A stretch of DNA of 64,000 nucleotides from a virus. This document shows, piece by piece, positions 53,942 through 61,018 of the stretch (position 1 is the first letter of the stretch; each line of letters begins with the position of its first letter). The position numbers were made by a program, and so were the translations under genes. The notes beneath the pieces were generated by a model. The model ran no database searches. It had not been told where the DNA came from and saw only the letters and a program-made list of their open reading frames with translations. The stretch lies in the IMG/VR virus record IMGVR_UViG_3300017744_000003, positions 1 through 64,000 of that record; one strand, 5' to 3'.

Positions 53942-54209
53942 TGACAAGTTAATCAATTTGAAAGTAGCAGGACGCTCTGACCCTTCATCTGTAGCAGGTA
54001 GCGTAGTAAAGAATATTAATGAAGATAGAACCGTGACACTTACCGCCATTGGCGCGGGAGCGGTTAACCAAATGCTTAAAGCCGTAACAATTGCTAGATC
54101 TATGTCGGCAAGTAGTGGACTTGACTTATTTTTTACTAGCGGGTTTTCTACAGAGATCATCAATGGAGAAGAGAAGACAGCTATGCGGATATTTGTAAAG
54201 CAAAGATAA
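53934..54209 (+). CDS. spoVS: SpoVS family protein
   Basis: This 91-aa protein aligns by eye over its full length to stage V sporulation protein S: LKVAGRSDPSSVAGSVV, AIGAGAVNQMLKAVTIARS and GEEKTAMRIFV. SpoVS is a small DNA/RNA-binding alpha/beta protein of the Alba-like superfamily, found in spore formers, Deinococcus-Thermus and others. In a phage it may bind DNA or modulate host development or nucleoid state (inference). I prefer ATG 53934 with AGAGGA upstream; ATG 53916 is also in frame and would add six residues. Neighbours overlap by 8 and 1 nt. Confidence 0.85.
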   Translation: MDNDKLINLKVAGRSDPSSVAGSVVKNINEDRTVTLTAIGAGAVNQMLKAVTIARSMSASSGLDLFFTSGFSTEIINGEEKTAMRIFVKQR

Positions 54210-54532
54210 TGTTTACGATCACCTATAATATGCAAATGCCTTCGGGTATTTTAATGTTTGAAATTGAGTTGATGGTTTCTGATCTTAACGAAGGTGAGGC
54301 ATGTAGCGCACCTAAGTTGAAAGAAGCACTGATCAGTTGGTGGGAAGACCCTGAAGCACCAAGAAGAACACCGGAAGAGGCTTGCCTTGGTGCTTGGGCG
54401 TGTTTAACTGATTACCTAGTCGCTCAAAGAGAGCACAACCGAGTTCAATGTTCCAAAGTAAGCCTAGAAACTTCTGGGCATAAAGTAAGATTCATACCAA
54501 CAGAAGATACATGGAGTAAAGTTTATGTCTGA
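54209..54532 (+). CDS. Small protein (unknown)
   Basis: This 107-aa protein starts on the last base of the SpoVS stop. It has an N-terminal hydrophobic-beta half and a Trp/Glu-rich helical half (ALISWWEDPEAPRRTPEEACLGAW). No domain recognised. The next gene overlaps its end by 8 nt. Confidence 0.65.
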   Translation: MFTITYNMQMPSGILMFEIELMVSDLNEGEACSAPKLKEALISWWEDPEAPRRTPEEACLGAWACLTDYLVAQREHNRVQCSKVSLETSGHKVRFIPTEDTWSKVYV

Positions 54533-54950
54533 GTATAGAGAAAACCAAGACAACTTCGTAGAAGATACAGTAAAAGAAGAGCAGCCCTCTGTTGAGGAAG
54601 CATCTACCAAGGTAGATCCTGAAACAGAGTTCAACCCATCTAATCCAGATCTAAAAGACAATCAGATTGATGAGGATATCGTCACCGCAGTTTTGTTGAT
54701 CAAGAACAGACAAGGAGCGGTATTACCCGTGACGAATCTTGACTCTTTGAAGATGGATAGACAGGCAAATGCACATGAGGTTCTACGTATGTGTGCAGAT
54801 GTTCAAGACCAAATTGGTGCGATTCGTATCGTTGGTGAACTCGCGCAAATCTTCCAACACCTAAATCAGTCTTCTTTAAAGAGTATTGCAGACTTGATGA
54901 ACGTGAAGATGAATCAGAATGTGACAGGAACTACCGACTCTGATAGTTGA
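54525..54950 (+). CDS. Acidic protein with C-terminal helical domain (unknown)
   Basis: This is a 141-aa protein. Residues 1-50 are Asp/Glu-rich and disordered. Residues 50-125 form a compact domain (AVLLIKNRQGAVLPVTNLD; LRMCADVQDQIGAIRIVGELA) that I have seen in uncharacterised phage proteins. The function is unknown. Confidence 0.65.
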   Translation: MSEYRENQDNFVEDTVKEEQPSVEEASTKVDPETEFNPSNPDLKDNQIDEDIVTAVLLIKNRQGAVLPVTNLDSLKMDRQANAHEVLRMCADVQDQIGAIRIVGELAQIFQHLNQSSLKSIADLMNVKMNQNVTGTTDSDS

Positions 54951-54961
54951 ATGTGTTATGT

Positions 54962-54997
54962 CATAATGTAATACTTTAAACAGGAGGTTACATTATG
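54962..54997 (+). promoter_or_regulatory. Perfect 10-bp hairpin enclosing the ribosome binding site and start codon
   Basis: CATAATGTAA (54962-54971) is the exact reverse complement of TTACATTATG (54988-54997), whose last three bases are the ATG of the next gene. The 16-nt loop holds the strong AGGAGG (54982-54987). In mRNA this stem would bury the start codon and present the binding site in a loop, suggesting translational control or a protein-binding operator. Confidence 0.6.
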
Positions 54998-55375
54998 GCT
55001 AAGAAATACAATGATCAATGGTTCGTTCCGCCAAAAGGTGTCCAAAAGGCAGCAGAGCGGGGTCTAAAAGATCGTAAGAAGTACGGTCGCGGTGGCTTAA
55101 CAAACAAGCAAGCCTCAGAACAAGGTATTGGTTCTGGGGTGCAACGTGCGGTTAATCTGAAGAATGGTAACAAGGTATCGCCTCAAACCATTAAGCGTAT
55201 GAAGAGCTTCTTTGCTAGGCATGAGAAGAACAAAAACTCTCGCAAACCTAATGGAGAACCTGGTGCCGGTAAAATCGCTTGGGACTTGTGGGGGGGTGAC
55301 GCAGGTAAAAGGTGGGCTGAGTCTACTGCTAAAAAAATGGAACGCGCAGACGAGTTGGATAAAAAAAGACGTTAA
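54995..55375 (+). CDS. Basic phage protein with IAW-x2-WGGDAG motif (unknown)
   Basis: This is a 126-aa Lys/Arg-rich protein with KYGRGGLTNKQASEQGIGSG near residue 30-50 and IAWDLWGGDAGKRWAEST at the end. This pair of motifs recurs in uncharacterised phage proteins from memory. DNA binding is likely from charge. AGGAGG precedes the ATG, inside the loop of a perfect hairpin. It is the last gene before the iteron array. Confidence 0.75.
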   Translation: MAKKYNDQWFVPPKGVQKAAERGLKDRKKYGRGGLTNKQASEQGIGSGVQRAVNLKNGNKVSPQTIKRMKSFFARHEKNKNSRKPNGEPGAGKIAWDLWGGDAGKRWAESTAKKMERADELDKKRR

Positions 55376-55491
55376 AATCTATCGATAAAATCTATCGATA
55401 AAATCTATCGTAAAAAAGTACGGTAAAATCTATCGATAAAATCCCGATGAAAGAGTGTGTTTGTATAAAATCTATCGATAGATTTTATACA
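55373..55491 (+). repeat. Iteron array and 30-bp perfect palindrome (origin or operator candidate)
   Basis: TAAAATCTATCG occurs at 55373, 55386 and 55399 with exact 13-bp spacing, again at 55424, degenerates at 55437, and forms the arm of a 30-bp perfect palindrome at 55462-55491 (left half TGTATAAAATCTATC). An AT-rich run follows directly. Tandem iterons plus palindrome plus AT-rich tract is typical of replication origins or repressor operators. The repeats begin 2 nt before the stop of the upstream gene and lie just before leader C. Confidence 0.8.
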
Positions 55492-55493
55492 TC

Positions 55494-55522
55494 GCTCTTA
55501 TATATATATATATAACTAAGAG
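55494..55522 (+). promoter_or_regulatory. AT-rich leader of the nucleotide-metabolism block (copy C)
   Basis: CGCTCTTATATATATA followed by TAAGAG at 55517-55522 repeats the start of leaders A and B, with a shorter 6-bp inverted repeat. It is joined directly to the palindrome on its left; the first gene starts 22 nt later with only a weak binding site. Confidence 0.5.
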
Positions 55523-55543
55523 ATACTATATAAGTGAGATGAG

Positions 55544-56926
55544 ATGAGAGTCTGTTTAAGTGGAGTTGTTAGAGAAGAGCGCCTAGATAAAATATTGGAA
55601 GCTAAGGTTAGGAGTGTTGTTTTAGATTACTCGGTTGTTAAAGATCTCAGCCTAGATTGGTTTGAAGATAACCGTGACCAGTTTGATTGTATTATGTTGG
55701 AGTACGATCTAACTGGTGCGTGGTCTAGGATGAAGTACCTTTGGGGAGGCGAAACAGATCGTGTTCTCAGAGCTATAGAAAAGCATGGTAGTTTGTCAAA
55801 TGCGAAAGAACACCTTCTTTCTAAGCTAGATCAACGAGTGACTAGTTATCTAAGTTTCTGTAATAATATTGAAGGCTTGATTGATGTTATTTGGCTTCCT
55901 TTCCTACCTAATATGGGTTGTTCTAGGTGGGAAAAGTTGTTGAAAAGTACCAAGATAGGTTACACCTTATGGTCTTTCAACGAGATCGATACTATTATTC
56001 ATAACTATTCTTACGTAGGTATACCGAGTTCGTTTGATACCGAAGTCGTGAAGGTTGAAATGAAGCCTTATATTGCCTCTCTAAAGTCGTTTGGTATTAA
56101 AACGCATAGGTGGGGTAGGGTAGACAAGGAAACGCTCCTTACGGGCTTATTCTGGAGTGCTTCAAGTTCTAACTGGTTAAGTGGTTCTAAATACGGAGTC
56201 ACTTTTGAATACGTAGGAAACCTAAAACTTGTTACACATCATGGGTCTAAAGGCTCAGGTAAGTCAGTAAGAAACAAGCTCAAGTCTAAATGTGAAACTT
56301 TATCCCTTGACCATTGTCTATTGATGAGCGATGACCGTAGGACTGTTGACCTGTGGAATCTCTCTCAGTGGGAAGCCTACTCAACAGAAGCAAACCGAGT
56401 AGGTGGTTACTGGACAAAGAGGGAGGCAGCAGTGAGTAAAGATCAGTTACCTGTAGTTAACAATCAGACAGAATCAAGCCTTGCAACTTCTAGTCAGTTT
56501 GGTTCATACTTACGGACTTGTAATTCATGTTACCTCAGTGCAAATTGCCCTGCATTTGAGCCCGACAATAACTGTAGAATATCGACAACCCCCAAGGTGG
56601 ACACGCCCGAAGACGTTCAGCAACTTATCAACAAAGTTATTCAGATACAGGGTGAGAGAGTCTTGTTCGCTTCTATGTCCGAAAGGATTCAGAACGCAGG
56701 ACTCAACCCCGAGGTATCTTCTGAGATGGAGACTTTGACGAAGTTAATGAAGGACGCCAGGGAAATTGCTTCGCCTATAGGTGAGGACGAGGTTTTAATA
56801 AAAGCTAAGGGATCTGGAGTGATCTCGCGTTTATTCGGCGGTTATGGAAGATCGGGTGGAGGTTCTAAACCATCTACGTCAGAGAGAATCATAGATATCT
56901 CTCCTATGGAGTCAGAAGATGACTAA
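55544..56926 (+). CDS. TIM-barrel-like protein with C-terminal Cys cluster (possible tRNA-guanine transglycosylase-like / DpdA-like)
   Basis: This is a 460-aa protein. Residues 1-290 alternate strands and helices with a GIPSSF motif (about 164-169) and GIKTHRWGRVDKETL followed by the SSSNWLSGSKYG segment, reminiscent of TGT/DpdA-like phage enzymes that put 7-deazaguanine in DNA; this is a tentative reading. No queuosine-pathway genes are in the window. Residues about 325-350 have C-x2-C-x5-C-x7-C (CNSCYLSANCPAF...C), and the C-terminus ends IKAKGSGVISRLFGG, a module I recall in separate phage proteins. It may thus be a fusion. It overlaps RNR by 8 nt. Confidence 0.6.
   Translation: MRVCLSGVVREERLDKILEAKVRSVVLDYSVVKDLSLDWFEDNRDQFDCIMLEYDLTGAWSRMKYLWGGETDRVLRAIEKHGSLSNAKEHLLSKLDQRVTSYLSFCNNIEGLIDVIWLPFLPNMGCSRWEKLLKSTKIGYTLWSFNEIDTIIHNYSYVGIPSSFDTEVVKVEMKPYIASLKSFGIKTHRWGRVDKETLLTGLFWSASSSNWLSGSKYGVTFEYVGNLKLVTHHGSKGSGKSVRNKLKSKCETLSLDHCLLMSDDRRTVDLWNLSQWEAYSTEANRVGGYWTKREAAVSKDQLPVVNNQTESSLATSSQFGSYLRTCNSCYLSANCPAFEPDNNCRISTTPKVDTPEDVQQLINKVIQIQGERVLFASMSERIQNAGLNPEVSSEMETLTKLMKDAREIASPIGEDEVLIKAKGSGVISRLFGGYGRSGGGSKPSTSERIIDISPMESEDD
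55935..55946 (+). repeat. Dispersed 12-mer copy 9, inside a coding region (Leu-Leu-Lys frame)
   Basis: Here the motif is read as E K L L K S, a different frame from copies 1, 5 and 6. The flank continues GTACC. Confidence 0.85.
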
Positions 56927-58844
56927 ATACTTTAATAATGAACTCGGTGAACTTGTGTACCTACGGTCTTACGCTAGGTGGTTAGAGGAAGAAAACCGAA
57001 GAGAAACCTGGGACGAAACCGTTGATCGGGTCATGGGTTTTCTCTTTGAAGACTCACCTATTGATGAGCATAAGAAAGATCTTATTTCTCAGATGATGTT
57101 AGACCAAAAGGTCATGCCTTCTATGCGTTCACTTTGGGCGAGTGGGGGGTTTGCTAAAACAGATAATACAGCTATCTATAACTGTTCTTTCCTACCCATT
57201 GATAACCTTAAAGCGTTCTCAGAACTAATATATATCCTCATGCAAGGAACAGGGGTAGGTTTCTCCGTAGAGAGTAAGTTTGTTAGTAAGTTACCTACTG
57301 TCGCTAAGTTGACCGACGCTATTGCGGAGTACCAGGTCGAAGATAGCGCAGTTGGTTGGGCTGACGCTGTTTTCTTTGCTGTTACTAACGCATGGAAAGG
57401 GTATGGGAACCTTAATTTTGATTATTCGTTAGTACGACCTAGAGGATCTCGGTTGAAAACAAAAGGGGGCCGAGCAAGTGGACCGGAGCCTCTACAAAAG
57501 GCTCTATCTTTTATTACTGAAACAATTTTCAAAGCGGAAGGTAGACAACTAACCACCTTAGAGGTCTATGATATCTGCTGCGCTTTGGCAGAAGTAGTAG
57601 TTGTCGGTGGTGTGCGTAGGTCTGCGATGATCTCTTTTAGTGACCCTAACGATGATTCTATGCGACACGCTAAGGATTGGAAGCGTGGCAACTTCCCTAT
57701 TAAGCGTTATATGAGTAATAACAGTGCTTACTTTGAGGGAAGACCTAGTAAAGAGGTATTTGATAGAGAGTGGAAGCAACTAGCAGAGTCGGGTAGCGGT
57801 GAGCGTGGATTGTCTATAGATAACTGGCATAAGTACGCTCCTAGACCTCAAGGTGAAACACGCTCAAATCCATGTCATGAGATAGGACTAAGATTCAAAG
57901 AATCGAATGATCCTTGGACAGGTGAAGGGGGTGGCGGTCAGTTCTGTAATCTTAGTGCGGTTGTTGTTAGACCTGAAGACACATTAGAAACTTTAAAAGT
58001 TAAAGTTGAACTCGCTACTATCATTGGTTGTACACAAGCTCAGTTTACACATTTCCCATACTTAAGACCTGCTTGGAAAGAACTTTGCCAAGAGGATCGA
58101 CTCATAGGTGTAGACCTTACGGGCCAGTGTGATAATCCTAAGTTATTAGATGACCTAGAAAACCTATCTATATTAAACCAGGTTGCAGTAACCACTGCTA
58201 AGAAGATGAGTGACCTTTTAGGAATCAATATGCCCGCTGCTATTACTTGCGGTAAGCCGAGTGGGAACACTTCTCAAATGGTTGACTGCGCCAGTGGGTT
58301 TCACCCTAGATATAGTGATTATTACTTCCGACATGTGCGCGTCAGTGCCGACGACCCTTTGTCAGAGTTGTTGAAAAGTCAAGGGGTCCCTATGTTTCCG
58401 GAAGTAGGTCAAGAAGATTTTGAAGAACAAGACGTAAAGACTTGGGTTGCTCGTTTCCCTATCAAGTCACCTGAAGGTTCGATGACAAGAGACGATGAGG
58501 ATTCTTTCCAACAGATGGAGCGCTACTTAACCATTATGAAGGGTTGGTGTAAGGAGCGCGGTCATAACCAGAGTGCTACCATCTACGTCAAAGAAGGCGA
58601 TTGGGATAAAGTAGGGCAGTGGGTTTGGGACAACTTTGACGACATTGTAGGTCTAAGTTTCTTACCTTATGATGGAGGAAACTATAAGTTAGCGCCTTAC
58701 GAAGAGATCAGCCAAGAAGAATATGAAGACTCTATCCAAGACTTCCCACAAATTGACTACACAATGTTGTCTGATTTTGAAAAGTTTGATCAAGGACAGG
58801 GCTCAAGCGAGATCGCTTGTACAGGTGGCGCTTGTGAAATCTAG
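56919..58844 (+). CDS. nrdJ: Class II (adenosylcobalamin-dependent) ribonucleotide reductase, monomeric type
   Basis: This 641-aa enzyme makes deoxyribonucleotides for phage DNA. C89 (NCSFLPIDN) is the first redox Cys, FSELIYILMQGTGVGFSVE is conserved substrate-site sequence, NPCHEIG at about 316-322 holds the radical-site Cys and Glu, and the C-terminus ends CTGGACEI, the shuttle Cys pair. The absence of a small (NrdB) or activase gene nearby and the match to the monomeric RTPR layout indicate class II, which needs vitamin B12 from the host. Overlaps the preceding gene. Confidence 0.93.
   Translation: MTKYFNNELGELVYLRSYARWLEEENRRETWDETVDRVMGFLFEDSPIDEHKKDLISQMMLDQKVMPSMRSLWASGGFAKTDNTAIYNCSFLPIDNLKAFSELIYILMQGTGVGFSVESKFVSKLPTVAKLTDAIAEYQVEDSAVGWADAVFFAVTNAWKGYGNLNFDYSLVRPRGSRLKTKGGRASGPEPLQKALSFITETIFKAEGRQLTTLEVYDICCALAEVVVVGGVRRSAMISFSDPNDDSMRHAKDWKRGNFPIKRYMSNNSAYFEGRPSKEVFDREWKQLAESGSGERGLSIDNWHKYAPRPQGETRSNPCHEIGLRFKESNDPWTGEGGGGQFCNLSAVVVRPEDTLETLKVKVELATIIGCTQAQFTHFPYLRPAWKELCQEDRLIGVDLTGQCDNPKLLDDLENLSILNQVAVTTAKKMSDLLGINMPAAITCGKPSGNTSQMVDCASGFHPRYSDYYFRHVRVSADDPLSELLKSQGVPMFPEVGQEDFEEQDVKTWVARFPIKSPEGSMTRDDEDSFQQMERYLTIMKGWCKERGHNQSATIYVKEGDWDKVGQWVWDNFDDIVGLSFLPYDGGNYKLAPYEEISQEEYEDSIQDFPQIDYTMLSDFEKFDQGQGSSEIACTGGACEI
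58366..58377 (+). repeat. Dispersed 12-mer copy 10, inside the RNR gene
   Basis: Read as E L L K S Q. Extended form AGTTGTTGAAAAGTC shares 15 nt with four other copies. Confidence 0.85.
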
Positions 58845-58867
58845 CATAGCCAAGTGATCTCAGTTAT

Positions 58868-58900
58868 TATGCACACATTATATTATATAAGAGGTGCATA
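58868..58900 (+). promoter_or_regulatory. Inverted repeat overlapping the ribosome binding site of the HTH-phosphoesterase gene
   Basis: TATGCAC (58868-58874) pairs with GTGCATA (58894-58900). The Shine-Dalgarno GAGGTG (58891-58896) is partly inside the right arm, and the ATG follows 2 nt later. Possible RBS-occluding hairpin or operator. Confidence 0.4.
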
Positions 58901-58902
58901 TA

Positions 58903-60330
58903 ATGAGATGGTTAAGAAGAAGTGAAGCAGCCGAAGCTCTAGGTATCAAAAGACGCGCAGTACGAACTCTAGCAGACAAGGGCGAAATACCCACTAGGTA
59001 TGAAGGCAGGATAAAACTGTACTGCATATCAGACGATATGCTGAATAAGCCTGTTAAAGAAGTAGATGAGTTTTTTGAACAAAGTTCGGATAAGTATATC
59101 TTTGATCCTGTTAAAGACACTTACTTATTTTTTGGTCTACCTAATCAACCTCCCATAGTAAAAGTACCCAGAACTAGAATAGACTCTTTGATCAGTGATT
59201 ATTCAAACGAAGCGGGCGGCGCAACTGTCAATCAGTTATCTGTTCGTTATGAGCTTTCAAGAGCTACGATAAAAGCCATACTTAATTGGTTAGGTAAAAC
59301 CCATGACTCAGCGCCTTTCTCTGATGAAACACTAGAGCATAGTAATGAAGAAGACTTAGCCTCATCTGTGTTAAGAGCTAAAGAGCAGCGAGTCTTAGTT
59401 AAAGCTCAGAAAAAAAGACTTAATCGCCATGAAAACTATCTTAATCAAGTAGACCTTGTTAAACACTATATTAATGAAGTGTATTCTATCGTTGGGGATA
59501 TAGACTTAAAGGGTTCTAAGCCTAAGAAGCGCAAACTTGCTAAAGAAGCCAAGGAATATGTAGCCGTGTTAGGTTTGACGGACTTGCACATAGGTAAACG
59601 AGGAGTAGACGGTTACAACTCAGAAGTAGCTTCTAAAAGAGCGATAAACACCGTCACCAAAGCAACTGCTTTAGCCCAAGGTTCATGGGGTATACCTGAT
59701 TATTGGGTCATCACTTGTGGTTCCGATATGCTTCATGTGGATAACTACCAGGGTACTACTCAAAAGGGTACGCCGATGGACACTGACGTAGACCCTGTAG
59801 AAATGATGGCGATCGCTTATAGAACTATGGAGACTATCGTCTTACTACTTCAAGAGACTGCTCCTGTGAAAGTGGTGGCAATGACGGGTAACCATGACCG
59901 TATGCTGAGTGCTCTACTAGGTATGATGATAGACGCAAGATTCAACGACGACCCAAGAATAGAAGTTGTTGATGGTAGCCGAGGTAGCGCTTACATTAGG
60001 TATGGCGCTAGTTTGTTAGGCTTTAATCATGGTGACTCTATAAAGCCAGATAAGTTACCTAGTATAATGTCTGCGGAAAGACCGGAAGATTGGGGTGCTT
60101 GTAAAGGTAACTGGGATTGGTTTTGTGGTCATCTTCACTCTTTGATCTTAAAAGTGAGTGAACATAACGGTTGTAGAGTATGGACTATGCCTGCGCTCAG
60201 TGGTACGGATAGATGGCACAAGTTAAACGGCTATGCTTTTAATAGGAAACAACTAGCAATGTTTAGGGTAGAGCCTAACAATGGTGTAGTAGCAGTAGAA
60301 CTAATCGAGGGTAAAGATAAAGATGGATAA
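58903..60330 (+). CDS. HTH-linked metallophosphoesterase (calcineurin-like)
   Basis: This is a 475-aa protein. Residues 1-45 form an excisionase/MerR-like HTH (LRRSEAAEALGIKRRAVRTLAD), residues 60-110 a second possible HTH (SVRYELSRATIKAILNWLG). From about 222 a metallophosphoesterase: TDLHIGK, ITCGSDMLHVDN, MTGNHDRM near 326-333, NHGD, and GHLHS near 408. Such enzymes cut phosphodiesters (Mre11/SbcD type) or proteins' phosphates; the DNA-binding head suggests nucleic acid. ATG 58903 has GAGGTG upstream; a GTG at 58894 is in frame but overlaps that site. Confidence 0.85.
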   Translation: MRWLRRSEAAEALGIKRRAVRTLADKGEIPTRYEGRIKLYCISDDMLNKPVKEVDEFFEQSSDKYIFDPVKDTYLFFGLPNQPPIVKVPRTRIDSLISDYSNEAGGATVNQLSVRYELSRATIKAILNWLGKTHDSAPFSDETLEHSNEEDLASSVLRAKEQRVLVKAQKKRLNRHENYLNQVDLVKHYINEVYSIVGDIDLKGSKPKKRKLAKEAKEYVAVLGLTDLHIGKRGVDGYNSEVASKRAINTVTKATALAQGSWGIPDYWVITCGSDMLHVDNYQGTTQKGTPMDTDVDPVEMMAIAYRTMETIVLLLQETAPVKVVAMTGNHDRMLSALLGMMIDARFNDDPRIEVVDGSRGSAYIRYGASLLGFNHGDSIKPDKLPSIMSAERPEDWGACKGNWDWFCGHLHSLILKVSEHNGCRVWTMPALSGTDRWHKLNGYAFNRKQLAMFRVEPNNGVVAVELIEGKDKDG

Positions 60331-60970
60331 AACAGTTTTAGACAAAGGCTTTGTACGCTTAGTAGACGTTATGGGTTCTGATATGAGTGTTGTTAACTCT
60401 GCTCGTATTAGCTTCGCCAAAGAAGTGACGGATATAGGTGATCGAGATGAGAAGCTAATAAAGTACTTATGGGAACATCGTCATACGAGCCCCTTTAGGC
60501 ATGCTACCTTGCAGTTCCATGTTAAAGCGCCTCTATTTGTTCTTAGACAGTGGATGAAGCACCAAATAGGTTGTTCTTGGAACGAAGTGTCCGGCAGGTA
60601 TGTAAAGTTTGATAATGCTGACTTTTATATGCCTAGCGTATGGCGAGAACAGCATGAATCAAATAAACAAGGTTCAAAGGGTTCTATTGAGAGTCAAGAG
60701 AGTGCAAATCTTTTTTACCAGGACTCTATGCGGCTAGCTGTTACTCGTTATAAAAACTTACTTGACCTTGGGGTGTGTAAAGAGCAAGCGCGTATGGTTT
60801 TGCCTCTTTCCATGTATACTGAGTGTTATTGGACAGCTAGTCTTCAAGCGATCATGCACTTCTTAGAATTAAGAGAAGACTCCCATTCACAATGGGAAAT
60901 CCAACAATACGCAGTAGCAATAAGAGAACTTGCTTTAGAACATTTCCCTATTAGTTTAAGTCTACACTAG
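60323..60970 (+). CDS. thyX: Flavin-dependent thymidylate synthase ThyX
   Basis: This is a 215-aa enzyme making dTMP from dUMP with FAD and methylenetetrahydrofolate. It shows HTSPFRHATLQFHVKAPLFV and the signature WMKHQIGCSWNEVSGRY; the classical R-H-R-x7-S appears here as K-H-Q-x(4)-S. It continues with LPLSMYTECYWTASLQAIMHFL, the conserved C-terminal helix. Length is normal. The start overlaps the stop of the phosphoesterase gene by 8 nt. Confidence 0.95.
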   Translation: MDKTVLDKGFVRLVDVMGSDMSVVNSARISFAKEVTDIGDRDEKLIKYLWEHRHTSPFRHATLQFHVKAPLFVLRQWMKHQIGCSWNEVSGRYVKFDNADFYMPSVWREQHESNKQGSKGSIESQESANLFYQDSMRLAVTRYKNLLDLGVCKEQARMVLPLSMYTECYWTASLQAIMHFLELREDSHSQWEIQQYAVAIRELALEHFPISLSLH

Positions 60971-60988
60971 TCTTATTTCTGCTAAAAT

Positions 60989-61010
60989 CTCTCGTACCAA
61001 ATAACGAGAG
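60989..61010 (+). promoter_or_regulatory. Hairpin in front of phoH
   Basis: CTCTCGT (60989-60995) pairs with ACGAGAG (61004-61010) across an 8-nt loop, and the ribosome binding site GAGAGGGG merges with the right arm 8 nt before the ATG. The left side TAAAATCTCTCG also matches the 55.4-kb iteron at 11 of 12 bases. Confidence 0.45.
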
Positions 61011-61018
61011 GGGATTAT

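Noticed and set aside
55377-55440. CRISPR array at the 55.4-kb repeats
   Set aside because: Repeat unit is 13 bp and tandem without unique spacers; the palindrome and AT run fit an origin/operator.
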